DNA from: Candidatus Latescibacterota bacterium
Lineage (GTDB): Bacteria > Latescibacterota > UBA2968
DNA length: 64,000 bases
Direction: 5' to 3'
NCBI GenBank assembly: GCA_022824945.1
Contig: JAJDYX010000003.1
Coordinates: 1-64,000, forward strand
The notes below the pieces were generated by a model. That model had not been told where the DNA came from, did not search any database, and saw nothing but the letters and a program-made list of their open reading frames with translations. The position numbers and the translations under genes were made by a program. Positions 15,076 to 24,025 of this stretch are shown piece by piece (the stretch's first letter is position 1; each line of letters opens with the position of its first letter).

Positions 15076-18000
15076 CTATCTCAACCCCAAACGATTGATC
15101 TTTTTTTGTAGGCCCACGCGCGTTATCCCTAATTCTTTAGCCGTATGCGTAATATTGCCCTCGCATTTCTCGAGTGCATCCATAATCAATCGTTTCTCAT
15201 ATTCTCGAACACGATCTTGTAAACGCTCCTGGTGTTCAACAGGAGTATCTGACAGTGCGTGCCCGATGGATTCCGAAAATAAATCGGACGTAATTTCACC
15301 ACCTTCTTCCGACAATGCGACCGCAAGTCGAACCTTATGTTCCAACTCGCGCACATTACCCGGCCAGTCATAACTTGTGAGTGCCCTGATTGCGCCCACA
15401 GTCAGCCCTCCAACCGACTTGTTTGCATCTTCTTTTACTCGGATGAGCAGATGTTCGGCCAATAATGGCACATCTTCAATGCGTTGTCGCAAAGGTGGCA
15501 TATCGATCTGAATCCCGTGCAATCGATAATATAAATCCTCGCGGAAAGAACCCTTTTCAACTTCCTTTTTTAAGTCCCGATTAGTCGCTGCAATAATGCG
15601 TATATCCACTGTACGATCCTCTGTTTCTCCCACACGCCGCACCTCTCCTTCCTGAAACACCCGCAACAAACTCCTTTGCAACTGTGGCGGGGCATCGGCG
15701 ATTTCATCTAAAAAGACCGTACCCTTATCAGCCGCTTCAAAAATCCCCTTATGATCTTCAGTCGCGCCAGTAAACGCGCCTTTTTTGTACCCAAACAACT
15801 CACTCTGCAATAACTCTGGAGATAGTGTAGCGCAATTTTGCGAGAAAAATCGCTGGTTTTTGCGTGTACTATTGTAGTGTATGGCACGCGCAGCCAATCC
15901 CTTGCCCGTACCTGTTTCACCTTGAATAAGCACGGGAATATCACTCTTTGCAGCAGTTTCGATAAGCTGGTAGATCCTCTGCATCGCATCACTTTGTCCG
16001 ATCAGGTCGTCAAGCTGGTATCGTTTTTCGACCTGTTGTTGCAAATATTGTGTTTTCTCTTTCAATTGTTCGTACATCCTCGCATTGACCAGTGCTACAC
16101 CCACCAGATTCGCAAATGCCTGTAAAAATGTCTGATCTTCATCAGAAAATGCGTTGCCCATGCCGCGATGATCCACATATAGCGCACCCATCACACCTTC
16201 GTTCAGATGGAATATGGGCACGCACAACACAGACCGAATGTTGTAGTCTATCACGCTTTGATATTGATTGAGCCTGTCGTCTGCCTGGGCATCCAGGCTC
16301 AAAACGGGTTCATTTGTCTCAATAACCCGGCGAATAATTCCCCGACTCAGTTTTTCTGCATCATCAGCTTCTACATTGTGGTGGCGCACCGCATCAACCA
16401 CAAAGCCTTTTGGCGTATCATTTTTAATCGCAACAAGCACCCGCTCTGCTGGATAAACAGCCAACAAATTACCCAGAGTCCGGTCCAATATGACCTTGAC
16501 ATCGCGCTCTGTTGTCAATTCTTTGCTCACATCATAAAGCAAGCGCAAGCGATCAACGGACAATGTATCGACTGCAATTTCAGAGCTACGGGTTGGGGCA
16601 TCATCCCCACCGCAAGAATATCCATCAAATTGATTTAATAACACCTGTGTTTTCTCCAGAAAATAGGACATTTCCATTTCTTCAAACGCCTGTTTTGCCG
16701 CTTTGAGATACTCCATAGCTCTTGTCACATCATCGCGTTCGAGATAAAATTCTCCTGCCATCAGTAGCGCACGCGCCCAGTGGTCGCCTTTTGATTCTCT
16801 TCGACATTCAATAGCCTGCTCAAACGCCTCTTCAGCCTCAGCAATCCGCCCTGCTTTAGCCAAAGCAACACCAATACCACAATACACCAGGGGCAATATG
16901 CCCGTGTACATACCCGATATTTGCTGCACACCTTCACTGGCTTTTTCTGCCCATTCAAGTGCTGCTTCTGTATTACCCATTCTCGCATCAACCGTTGCTG
17001 CAATCGCATAAGCGCGATAAATATAATCTCTCCGCGAGGTTTCCAAAAATCGCTCTGCTGAGGTCTCGGCATATTCCAATGCCTCAGCAAAATCACTGCG
17101 TTCCAGAGCCAATTCTCCGAGCCAGAGGAAATTCATTGCTTCCCAGTACACAACGCCTCGCTTTTGCCATTCACCAATGACTTCATGGCAAATGGCTTCC
17201 GCCTGGTCGAGATCATCTGAATAAAAATACACTCTTTGAAGTAAATTGAGTGCCCCAATGCGAGCGTGTTCAAATCCAGGTTGCTGAGCTGTCCTTACAG
17301 CCGTTTCCAGATGTGCTTTGGCTGTCTCAAATCGGAATTCGATTAAGGCGAGTTGTCCTTGAGTTTCTTGAATGTCGTCCTGATTATACGCGTCAGTATC
17401 CAGCTTCTGCTGTTTTTCGATATATTGGCGGACATAATCAGTAGCGTCCTTGTGCCTTTGTGACACATCGCACAAGTAAGACAAACTATTTAATGCCTGA
17501 AGTTCACTATTGAGATCACCCAATTCCCGATAAAGTCGCAAAGCCTCCAACAGATATTTTTCTGCTATTTCTGCATCTTGAAGTACAATGTGAATACTAC
17601 CTGTATAATTCAAAATCCGCGCTTTCAAATCATTCCGATCATTGGGCAATAACGCCTTTGCCTTCTCTAAAAGTTCCAGTGCTTTATTCTGCTGCCCACA
17701 ACCGCGTAGCACGTCTGCACAATCACACAAAAAGTCGATAGCGTCTGCTTGTGATTCAAAAAAGTCATCAGATGTCCAGTCTCGCACAGCCTCAAACCGC
17801 ATTCTTGCCTGGCGATAAGCGTGTTGTTCCAATGCTTTTTTGCCCGCCAGACACATATATTTCACAGCCTTATCTCGTTCTTCTGCCGCCGCAAAGTGAT
17901 CTGCCAATTCTTCTGTCAATTCTTCTGCGCCTTCCGTCTTTTCCAGAGCATTGCCAATTTCTCGATGCAACAGACGACGCCGCACATTTTGCATGCGATC

Positions 18001-19887
18001 GTAAATTGCCCGCCGACACAATTCTTGTGAAAACCGATATCGCTCTTCATCCTCTCCACAAGCAGCCAAAAGCCCTTCTGCAATCAAGTCGTCCAGTACA
18101 TCCAGCAATTCCAACTCATCGCCGCGCCAAACCTCAGCCAATAATTCAAAAGGAAAATCACTCAGAAAAACACAGGCGTATTCCAGCACCCGACGTTGCA
18201 CACCAGGCAGGGTAACTATCCGCCTGTACAAAACCTCTGAAAAATCATCGGATAATAATGTTTCGGGAAATTCTCCCCATTGCCAATCGCCAGATATATT
18301 CTGCCGAACCACATCGGCATTCACCAGTGTCCTAACCGCCTCAACGACAAAAAGCGGTTGCCCACCTGTTTCTCTGAACAGGGTTTGCAAGACATCGGAT
18401 GGTATGGACCGCTCCCCCAACATCGACGCCGCTAAATACCCCACCTCTTCTCGCGGTAGATTTTTCAACCGAACCTGAGTCGCCTTAGTCAATGCATTGC
18501 TGTGTACAAAATTCTCAATTTCCTCAGCAAGCGGTTCTAGGTTAGACCATCGACAGGTCAGGCATAACAAAAATGGACACGGGTCTGGATCGCGCAATAC
18601 ATACTGCAAAAATTCCAATGTCAATTCATCAAGCCATTGAATATCTTCCAAACACAACACAATGGGTTTTTTCTGTCGCAGACTTTTTAGTACCTGCAAC
18701 CAACGCTCCATAACAGAAAACTTGTCCTTCTCTAATAAATCGGGCAACTCTGCCACCAAATCCGTCATCCCTTGAAAAGCACTGATCAACGCACCGTATA
18801 TTTGTCCGCCCTCTTCCCGTCCCGCACTTTTCAAACACAGAAAGTCATGGATCAAAGCATCGCCCAATAGTTCCTCGATTAGTCTCGTTTTTCCCACACC
18901 GGATTCACCGGAGATTAGAACCACGCGCTGCTCGCCAGTCTGAACATCCTTTAACATTGCGCGCAATGTCTTCATTTCGGATTCGCGCCCGACAAATTGT
19001 GGCCGCATCACTTTTCTGGGCACATCGCGCTGCTTGTCATCCGGTAGCACAAACTCCGATGGTAAGGCACGCAAGACTTCCTCTGCGGACTGAAAACGAT
19101 CAACAGGCTCCTTTGCCAGCAACTTCAGCACTATTTGTTGCGTCTGTTCGGGAATCTCGACAGGGCCTTCACCTATTGGTGGCGGTGACTCTCGAATATG
19201 CTTCAGAATAACGGATACTGGATTTTGCCCAGAAAAGGGTGGTGCGCCCGTGAGCATCTCGTATAAAATTATGCCCAATGAGTACAGATCTGACCGATGA
19301 TCCACCCACAGTCCCTTACCTTGTTCTGGCGACATATATTCTGCTGTACCAATCGCCGCGCCCGTCTGCGTAATGGCAACGCTATTCAGATGCCTGAGTT
19401 TCGCCAGTCCCATATCCAGGATCGTGGTCTCAACCCCCTCTTCTGTTTCCAAAACCATAATATTGGATGGTTTGAGATCGCGATGCACCGCACCCTGCGC
19501 GTGGATATAAGTCAATCCTTCGGCAATTTGTTGTATCAAATCGAAAAAGTGAGACGCCCGGAATCGCTCTGAATGTGCCTGATCGGCAATAATTTTTTCC
19601 AACGTCTTCCCGGGTAAATATTCCATTGTAAAATAGGGGCGATCTGCGGCAAAACCCCAGGTGTATGTGCGGACCAGGCGCGGGTGCTGAAATCTGTTCA
19701 ACACCTGAAATTCTCTGTGAAAGCGGCGATGTACCGCCTTCTGGTCCACCATGGTATTCAAAATTTTGAGCGCGCACGTCTGGCTTTGCTCCAGGTCCAA
19801 CACCCGATAGACGTCGCCCATGCCCCCGGTTCCCAGGTGCGTCTGGATTTGATATCTTTTGTCGAGAATCGTTCCGTTTTTAAACAT
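15076..19887 (-). CDS. Giant regulator: Ser/Thr kinase - AAA ATPase/TPR - GAF - sigma-54 AAA+ - Fis HTH
   Basis: About 1603 aa from MFKNGTILDKRYQIQ; the longer reading adds an unlikely 47-residue stretch. Domains in order: Hanks-type kinase, residues about 12-270 (GTGGMGDVY, ALKIL, HRDLKPSNIMV, DMG in place of DFG, GTAEYMSPEQ). Then an AAA/NACHT-like ATPase from about 290 ('FVGRESEMKTL', Walker A GESGVGKT, Walker B-like 'IVLCLEDIQWLDEL'). Then a long TPR solenoid (about 650-1120), a GAF domain (about 1150-1310), a sigma-54 activator AAA+ (GETGTGK, GAFTGA, FLDEIADAP), and a C-terminal HTH (CEGNITHTAKELGITRVGLQ). It is built to sense, phosphorylate and activate sigma-54 promoters. Its gene abuts three palindromes and a sigma-54 promoter of the putative RiPP operon, its likely target. 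Confidence 0.85.
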   Translation of the reverse strand: MFKNGTILDKRYQIQTHLGTGGMGDVYRVLDLEQSQTCALKILNTMVDQKAVHRRFHREFQVLNRFQHPRLVRTYTWGFAADRPYFTMEYLPGKTLEKIIADQAHSERFRASHFFDLIQQIAEGLTYIHAQGAVHRDLKPSNIMVLETEEGVETTILDMGLAKLRHLNSVAITQTGAAIGTAEYMSPEQGKGLWVDHRSDLYSLGIILYEMLTGAPPFSGQNPVSVILKHIRESPPPIGEGPVEIPEQTQQIVLKLLAKEPVDRFQSAEEVLRALPSEFVLPDDKQRDVPRKVMRPQFVGRESEMKTLRAMLKDVQTGEQRVVLISGESGVGKTRLIEELLGDALIHDFLCLKSAGREEGGQIYGALISAFQGMTDLVAELPDLLEKDKFSVMERWLQVLKSLRQKKPIVLCLEDIQWLDELTLEFLQYVLRDPDPCPFLLCLTCRWSNLEPLAEEIENFVHSNALTKATQVRLKNLPREEVGYLAASMLGERSIPSDVLQTLFRETGGQPLFVVEAVRTLVNADVVRQNISGDWQWGEFPETLLSDDFSEVLYRRIVTLPGVQRRVLEYACVFLSDFPFELLAEVWRGDELELLDVLDDLIAEGLLAACGEDEERYRFSQELCRRAIYDRMQNVRRRLLHREIGNALEKTEGAEELTEELADHFAAAEERDKAVKYMCLAGKKALEQHAYRQARMRFEAVRDWTSDDFFESQADAIDFLCDCADVLRGCGQQNKALELLEKAKALLPNDRNDLKARILNYTGSIHIVLQDAEIAEKYLLEALRLYRELGDLNSELQALNSLSYLCDVSQRHKDATDYVRQYIEKQQKLDTDAYNQDDIQETQGQLALIEFRFETAKAHLETAVRTAQQPGFEHARIGALNLLQRVYFYSDDLDQAEAICHEVIGEWQKRGVVYWEAMNFLWLGELALERSDFAEALEYAETSAERFLETSRRDYIYRAYAIAATVDARMGNTEAALEWAEKASEGVQQISGMYTGILPLVYCGIGVALAKAGRIAEAEEAFEQAIECRRESKGDHWARALLMAGEFYLERDDVTRAMEYLKAAKQAFEEMEMSYFLEKTQVLLNQFDGYSCGGDDAPTRSSEIAVDTLSVDRLRLLYDVSKELTTERDVKVILDRTLGNLLAVYPAERVLVAIKNDTPKGFVVDAVRHHNVEADDAEKLSRGIIRRVIETNEPVLSLDAQADDRLNQYQSVIDYNIRSVLCVPIFHLNEGVMGALYVDHRGMGNAFSDEDQTFLQAFANLVGVALVNARMYEQLKEKTQYLQQQVEKRYQLDDLIGQSDAMQRIYQLIETAAKSDIPVLIQGETGTGKGLAARAIHYNSTRKNQRFFSQNCATLSPELLQSELFGYKKGAFTGATEDHKGIFEAADKGTVFLDEIADAPPQLQRSLLRVFQEGEVRRVGETEDRTVDIRIIAATNRDLKKEVEKGSFREDLYYRLHGIQIDMPPLRQRIEDVPLLAEHLLIRVKEDANKSVGGLTVGAIRALTSYDWPGNVRELEHKVRLAVALSEEGGEITSDLFSESIGHALSDTPVEHQERLQDRVREYEKRLIMDALEKCEGNITHTAKELGITRVGLQKKINRLGLR

Positions 19888-20004
19888 ACACGTTATTTTT
19901 TTCGGTATAGGAATACATACGTGTGCAAAGGAATGGATAAACCACTCCACAATCTTAAATGCTATTAACCTGTATAAAAAATTAAAAAATCTATGAGAAA
20001 ACAA

Positions 20005-20037
20005 ATGCATATATGCATAATTATACAAAAATTATGC
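20005..20037. repeat. AT-rich palindromes upstream of the giant regulator gene
   Basis: ATGCATATATGCAT (20005-20018) is self-complementary, and GCATAATT (20015-20022) pairs with AATTATGC (20030-20037). The core TGCATA/TATGCA resembles the half-sites of the palindromes downstream of the gene but lacks the GT centre. The region 19888-20090 is AT-rich and contains TATAAT (minus strand), so it is the probable promoter zone; autoregulation is possible but unproven. Confidence 0.45.
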
Positions 20038-20090
20038 TTTTTGTCCTGCGAGATTCGAGTTGGACGCATCGCACTACTTAAAACTCGCAG

Positions 20091-21578
20091 TTACTCAATC
20101 AGGTCCTGTGTCGCGTAATACCGTTTGAGCCGACCCAATAAGAACCATTGCAAAAGAATAAAAGAGAGAAAAAGGATCGGCACTTCATAGATCAGTGATA
20201 GGTCGGGATATAGGTTACGCATCAGAGCGGCGAAACCAGCGATTCCACAAGCCAAAAACATGATCAAGACCAGAAAAACCACTCCCCACATCTGTTGCCG
20301 CGTTCTTGGAAATTCATACAGGTGATATTTGACTTGCAACCACTGAAACATCGGCCAAAGAACTACTGCCCATCCAAAGACACAAAGTATTCTCAGAGAA
20401 ATATCCCCTTCATGCATAAACCCGACCTTTATTCCCGCCAGGATGCCCAGGACACCCAACACTATAATAGATGCTGCAAGAAAACAAATATTTTGTACCA
20501 GAAAACTACAATACTGGATCCACATCCGCTGGGCGCGAGAAAGCGGGTACACATACCCTCTTTTTAAGAAAAAAGGATGACTCCAAATATACGTCGTATA
20601 TGCCCAAACGCCGAAAAACGCTGAAAGAGATATATTAATGGCGGTCTTGGAATCCAACTGGTCGAAATAAAAGATCATGTGATAAATCATTTTTGAGATG
20701 GTCTCAAAATCGTAAGGAGATCGACCCAATAACCCGAAGAAACTCGTCTCCATGCCCAAAAAAAAGAATACCATTGCCAATGCTGAGCTAAAACCGGGAA
20801 GCAGCCATAGCCATAGCGTGCCACCACTATTTTCATACCGGCCCGCACGTAGCCAATTGAAGATGCCTGTGCCGATGTGACCGAGATGCCATACCCTGGT
20901 ATTCGGCTTTCGCCTCTTCATCGCATCCCTTTTCCACATCTCCCAGGTATGAGGATAAAAAACCGATCTCAGTGACCATAATAAGGAAAGAGGCTTTCTC
21001 CGAAAAGTTGTCTGCTTAAACGAAAAATAATAAGCCGCAATTGTGATGGCGAACGCGATGAGAGCCAACCCCAATTTTTGTTGCTCTCCAAAGGCGAGTA
21101 CCTCTTGCCAAAAAAAAGCCAATATGAGAAATAAAAAAATTAATATGGTCTGACATGCTTGGATCAACAGAGAATGATAAACACCAAAATCCCAACCCGC
21201 TGTGCAGATAAATCCGAAAGAATAAAAGCCCAAATTTATTAGCAAGATTGTTGACCAGGACGCATTGAGGGGTGCAAATGTCAGCATAATCGTCCACGCT
21301 ACAACGGAAAATAGTCCGACAATTATTGACCAGATCATCAGACGCTTGCGAAAATGCGGCAGGGTCCATGTGAGCATCCGATGCTGGTTCTCCGCTACAA
21401 TACCGCCTATAGCGTACCCCCAAAATCCACTAAAGAAAAACAATAGAAATATGAGAAACACAAAGAACTGATCTCTGTCGGCAGTCCACGAGACATGAGC
21501 GAGTAACAGACATGCAAAAAATGCGGTGATAATGGAAAAAGAGCTTCGCAAGAATGTGAAAAATGGAAAAATGCCCAT
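20091..21578 (-). CDS. ABC transporter permease (copy B of a duplicated pair)
   Basis: 495 aa with about ten to twelve hydrophobic segments, a basic N-terminus MGIFPFFTFLRSSFSIITA and a short tail ending KRYYATQDLIE. It is strongly similar along its whole length to the permease at 22556-24025: shared blocks include 'ENQHRMLTWTLPHFRKRL', 'FAPLNASWSTI', 'LAFGEQQKLGLALIAFAI', 'LGMETSFFGLLGRSPYDFET' and 'YVYPLSR'. It matches the general layout of ABC-2-like permeases of GntR-linked (YtrA-type) operons. Its ATG overlaps the stop of an ATPase scar (TAATG), the same junction seen between the intact ATPase and copy A, so the pair arose by duplication of an ATPase-permease unit. Transported substrate unknown. 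Confidence 0.8.
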   Translation of the reverse strand: MGIFPFFTFLRSSFSIITAFFACLLLAHVSWTADRDQFFVFLIFLLFFFSGFWGYAIGGIVAENQHRMLTWTLPHFRKRLMIWSIIVGLFSVVAWTIMLTFAPLNASWSTILLINLGFYSFGFICTAGWDFGVYHSLLIQACQTILIFLFLILAFFWQEVLAFGEQQKLGLALIAFAITIAAYYFSFKQTTFRRKPLSLLWSLRSVFYPHTWEMWKRDAMKRRKPNTRVWHLGHIGTGIFNWLRAGRYENSGGTLWLWLLPGFSSALAMVFFFLGMETSFFGLLGRSPYDFETISKMIYHMIFYFDQLDSKTAINISLSAFFGVWAYTTYIWSHPFFLKRGYVYPLSRAQRMWIQYCSFLVQNICFLAASIIVLGVLGILAGIKVGFMHEGDISLRILCVFGWAVVLWPMFQWLQVKYHLYEFPRTRQQMWGVVFLVLIMFLACGIAGFAALMRNLYPDLSLIYEVPILFLSFILLQWFLLGRLKRYYATQDLIE

Positions 21579-21706
21579 TACATGTTCTCCTGGATCAAAA
21601 TGGGAAATAGCTGGTTGAGGTTTAGTGCAGGATGTGAGGAAATCACGATTGTGTTTTCGTCCTCAGCCCAAAGTGTCATTAGAAATTTCAACAATGTCTC
21701 TCGGGT
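21578..21706 (-). pseudogene. Internally deleted remnant of a duplicated ABC ATPase gene
   Basis: The minus strand from about 21706 reads 'LLKFLMTLWAEDENTIVISS' then HPAL and NLNQLFPILIQENM with stop TAA. The first part matches the intact ATPase at about 24345-24410 (LLKFLMTLLAEDENTIVISS) and the second matches its C-terminus (NLDQLFPILIREGA). About 270 bases between them, and everything upstream, are missing. The reading frame is kept across the deletion, and the TAATG overlap with the following permease is retained. The first bases of the scar are also the last six codons of the CPBP protease gene in another frame. Confidence 0.85.
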
Positions 21707-22527
21707 TCAACGTCCGCTTCAAGCCGATCTGTTTCTTCGCGTTTTGCCACCTGATAAAACCACCACAACCCAATCGCGGCCAATAGTACGGCACACACGA
21801 CCACCCACCACGGCAGAAAGATTAGAGCCTTTGGATTTTTAAAGCCCGGTATTCCCGACCGTGCCAAGGTAATAGCCAGAAAATTGTTCAATGCGTGTCC
21901 CAGGATACAAGGCAACAAAGATCCCGTTTGAATAATCCACCAGGCGAATACAAGCCCCAATATGAAGGCCACGGGAAATTGTGCTGGGTTCAGGTGATAT
22001 ATGCCAAACAAAATTGCCGACCAAATCGCAGCCTTATACTTTGACCAATACGCCAACAAACCACCCACAATAATGCCTCTAAACAGTGCCTCTTCTATGA
22101 TAGGTGCTTGAATCACTGCACCGTAAAAGGCCAACCAATAAGAGGTTTTTTTGCCGACCAACCCGCGGAGTGTCTCTTTCACCACCTCGGGCGTTGGGGC
22201 CAAAGACATCACCACTTTTCCCAATTCCAGAGAGACGATAAGCAATCCAAGGATAGATACCACAAGTGGCAGTAGCAATTGCCACGAAATGGCCTTTATG
22301 GGCATGATATCAGCCCACGAAGACCAGGTTCGATCGGTCCGACGTAAAACATAGTGTACGACCAGAACAAAACTCACCAGTGTCAAGAACCAGAGCACGT
22401 AAGGACTTTTGTGTAATGGCTGGTCAATAATCATTCCCAGGATCGCAACAGGTATCCCCAAACCTGCGCTAATCAGGATCAACAATACCAGCAGCCAAAT
22501 AGACTGCTTTAGATTTGGATATGCCAT
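21688..22527 (-). CDS. CPBP-family intramembrane metalloprotease (CAAX-like)
   Basis: 279 aa, about seven membrane spans. The Abi/CPBP motifs are present: 'IIEEALFRGIIVGGLL' (EExxxR), 'SAILFGIYHLNPAQFPVAF' (FxxxH) and 'CILGHALNNFLAI' (HxxxN/D). Such proteases cleave membrane proteins or process peptides; in some bacteria they give bacteriocin self-immunity. Here the gene sits between two duplicated permeases where the second ATPase used to be. Its last codons (PERHC and stop) come from the ATPase scar read in a different frame, showing that insertion of this gene created a chimeric C-terminus. It starts 28 bases after permease A and is probably in the same operon. Confidence 0.85.
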   Translation of the reverse strand: MAYPNLKQSIWLLVLLILISAGLGIPVAILGMIIDQPLHKSPYVLWFLTLVSFVLVVHYVLRRTDRTWSSWADIMPIKAISWQLLLPLVVSILGLLIVSLELGKVVMSLAPTPEVVKETLRGLVGKKTSYWLAFYGAVIQAPIIEEALFRGIIVGGLLAYWSKYKAAIWSAILFGIYHLNPAQFPVAFILGLVFAWWIIQTGSLLPCILGHALNNFLAITLARSGIPGFKNPKALIFLPWWVVVCAVLLAAIGLWWFYQVAKREETDRLEADVEPERHC

Positions 22528-22555
22528 CTCTTTTTCCTTGTTGATAAGGTTAAAT

Positions 22556-24025
22556 CTAAATCAGGTCCTGTGTGACATAATACCGTTTGAGCCGAGCCAA
22601 TAGGAACCATTGTAAGAGGATAAAACAGACAAAAAGGATCGGCACTTCATAGGTCAGCGTCAAATCGGGATACCAGACACGCATTAGGCTGGTAAAACCA
22701 CCGATTCCAATACTCAAAATCATGATCAATAACCCAAAAGCTATGCCCCATCTTTGTTCCCACGTTCTTTGAAATCCATACAGGTCGTATTTGAATTGCA
22801 ACCACTGAATCATCGGTATCAGAACCACTACCCATCCAAAAACGCGAAGTATTCCCAGAGAAATATTCCCTTTAGACACAAACCCGACCTTTGCTCCAGA
22901 TAGGATGCCCAGAACGCCCAACACGATAATAGATGCGGCAATAAAAGAAATATTTTGCACCAGCAAACCACTATACTGAATCCACATCCGCCGGGTGCGA
23001 GAAAGCGGATAGACATACTCTCTTTTCAGTGAAAAAGAAGGAAAAAACATAAACATACAAATGCCGAAGAACACGGAAAGCGATATATTAATGGCGATCT
23101 TGGGATCTAACTGATGGAAATAAAAAACTATGTGATAAATCATTTTCGAGGTGGTCTCAAAATCGTAAGGAGACCGACCCAACAATCCGAAGAAACTCGT
23201 CTCCATGCCCAAAAAAAAGAATACCATTGCCAATGCTGCGCTAAACGCGGAAAGCGGCCATCTCCACCCACCCAGGCCAAAATTTTCATACTGACCAGCA
23301 CGCAGCCAATTGAAAATACCTGTACCGATGTGATCGAGATACCATACCCTGGTACTCGCTTTTCGCATCTTCATTGCATTATTTCGCCAAATCTCCCGGG
23401 TTTGAGGATCAGAACCCGAGTAGAATGACCCAACGAAAAAAGAAAATGGCTTACTGCGAAAAGCTGCCTGGTTAAAGGCAAAATAGTGAGTTCCAATTGC
23501 GATGGCGAATGCGATGAGAGCCAATCCCAACTTTTGTTGCTCTCCAAAAGCGAGCACCTCTTGCCATAAAAAGGCTAATGCTGGCACCAGTAACACGATG
23601 AGGATCCGGTACTTGTAAATCAACCCGGGGCGATTAGTATCTAAATCCCAACCCCCTAAAAAGGTAAATCCCAAACAATAAAATCCCAAATTGACCAGGA
23701 AAATTGTTGACCAGGACGCATTGAGGGGGGCAAACGTCAGGGCAGCCGTCCACACTATAACGGAAGATAGGCCGACAATTATCGACCAAATTATCAGACG
23801 CTTGCGAAAATGTGGCAGGGTCCATGTGAGCATCCGGTGCTGGTTTTCTCCTACAATACTGCCGATAGTCCCACCGTAAAGTGAAAAAAAGAAAAATAAA
23901 AAGAATATGGAGAACTGATGTGCGTGGGAAGACAACGCGTTTTGAAAGAGAAACCAGCCTACACAAGAGGCAATGATAATGTAAACAGAGCTTCGCCAAA
24001 ATGTGAAAAATGGAAGAATACCCAT
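22556..24025 (-). CDS. ABC transporter permease (copy A)
   Basis: 489 aa polytopic membrane protein starting MGILPFFTFWRSSVYIIIAS, paralogous to 20091-21578 over its whole length, with the same conserved blocks (ENQHRMLTWTLPHFRKRL, FAPLNASWSTIF, LGMETSFFGLLGRSPYDFET, EYVYPLSRTRRMWIQYS). The ATG overlaps the stop of the ATPase gene (TAATG), so the two are translationally coupled and presumably form one transporter. ABC-2-like fold with about ten to twelve spans. In GntR-ABC operons of this type (YtrABC-like), transporters often respond to cell-envelope stress or antibiotics; that is family knowledge, not shown here. Confidence 0.8.
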   Translation of the reverse strand: MGILPFFTFWRSSVYIIIASCVGWFLFQNALSSHAHQFSIFFLFFFFSLYGGTIGSIVGENQHRMLTWTLPHFRKRLIIWSIIVGLSSVIVWTAALTFAPLNASWSTIFLVNLGFYCLGFTFLGGWDLDTNRPGLIYKYRILIVLLVPALAFLWQEVLAFGEQQKLGLALIAFAIAIGTHYFAFNQAAFRSKPFSFFVGSFYSGSDPQTREIWRNNAMKMRKASTRVWYLDHIGTGIFNWLRAGQYENFGLGGWRWPLSAFSAALAMVFFFLGMETSFFGLLGRSPYDFETTSKMIYHIVFYFHQLDPKIAINISLSVFFGICMFMFFPSFSLKREYVYPLSRTRRMWIQYSGLLVQNISFIAASIIVLGVLGILSGAKVGFVSKGNISLGILRVFGWVVVLIPMIQWLQFKYDLYGFQRTWEQRWGIAFGLLIMILSIGIGGFTSLMRVWYPDLTLTYEVPILFVCFILLQWFLLARLKRYYVTQDLI

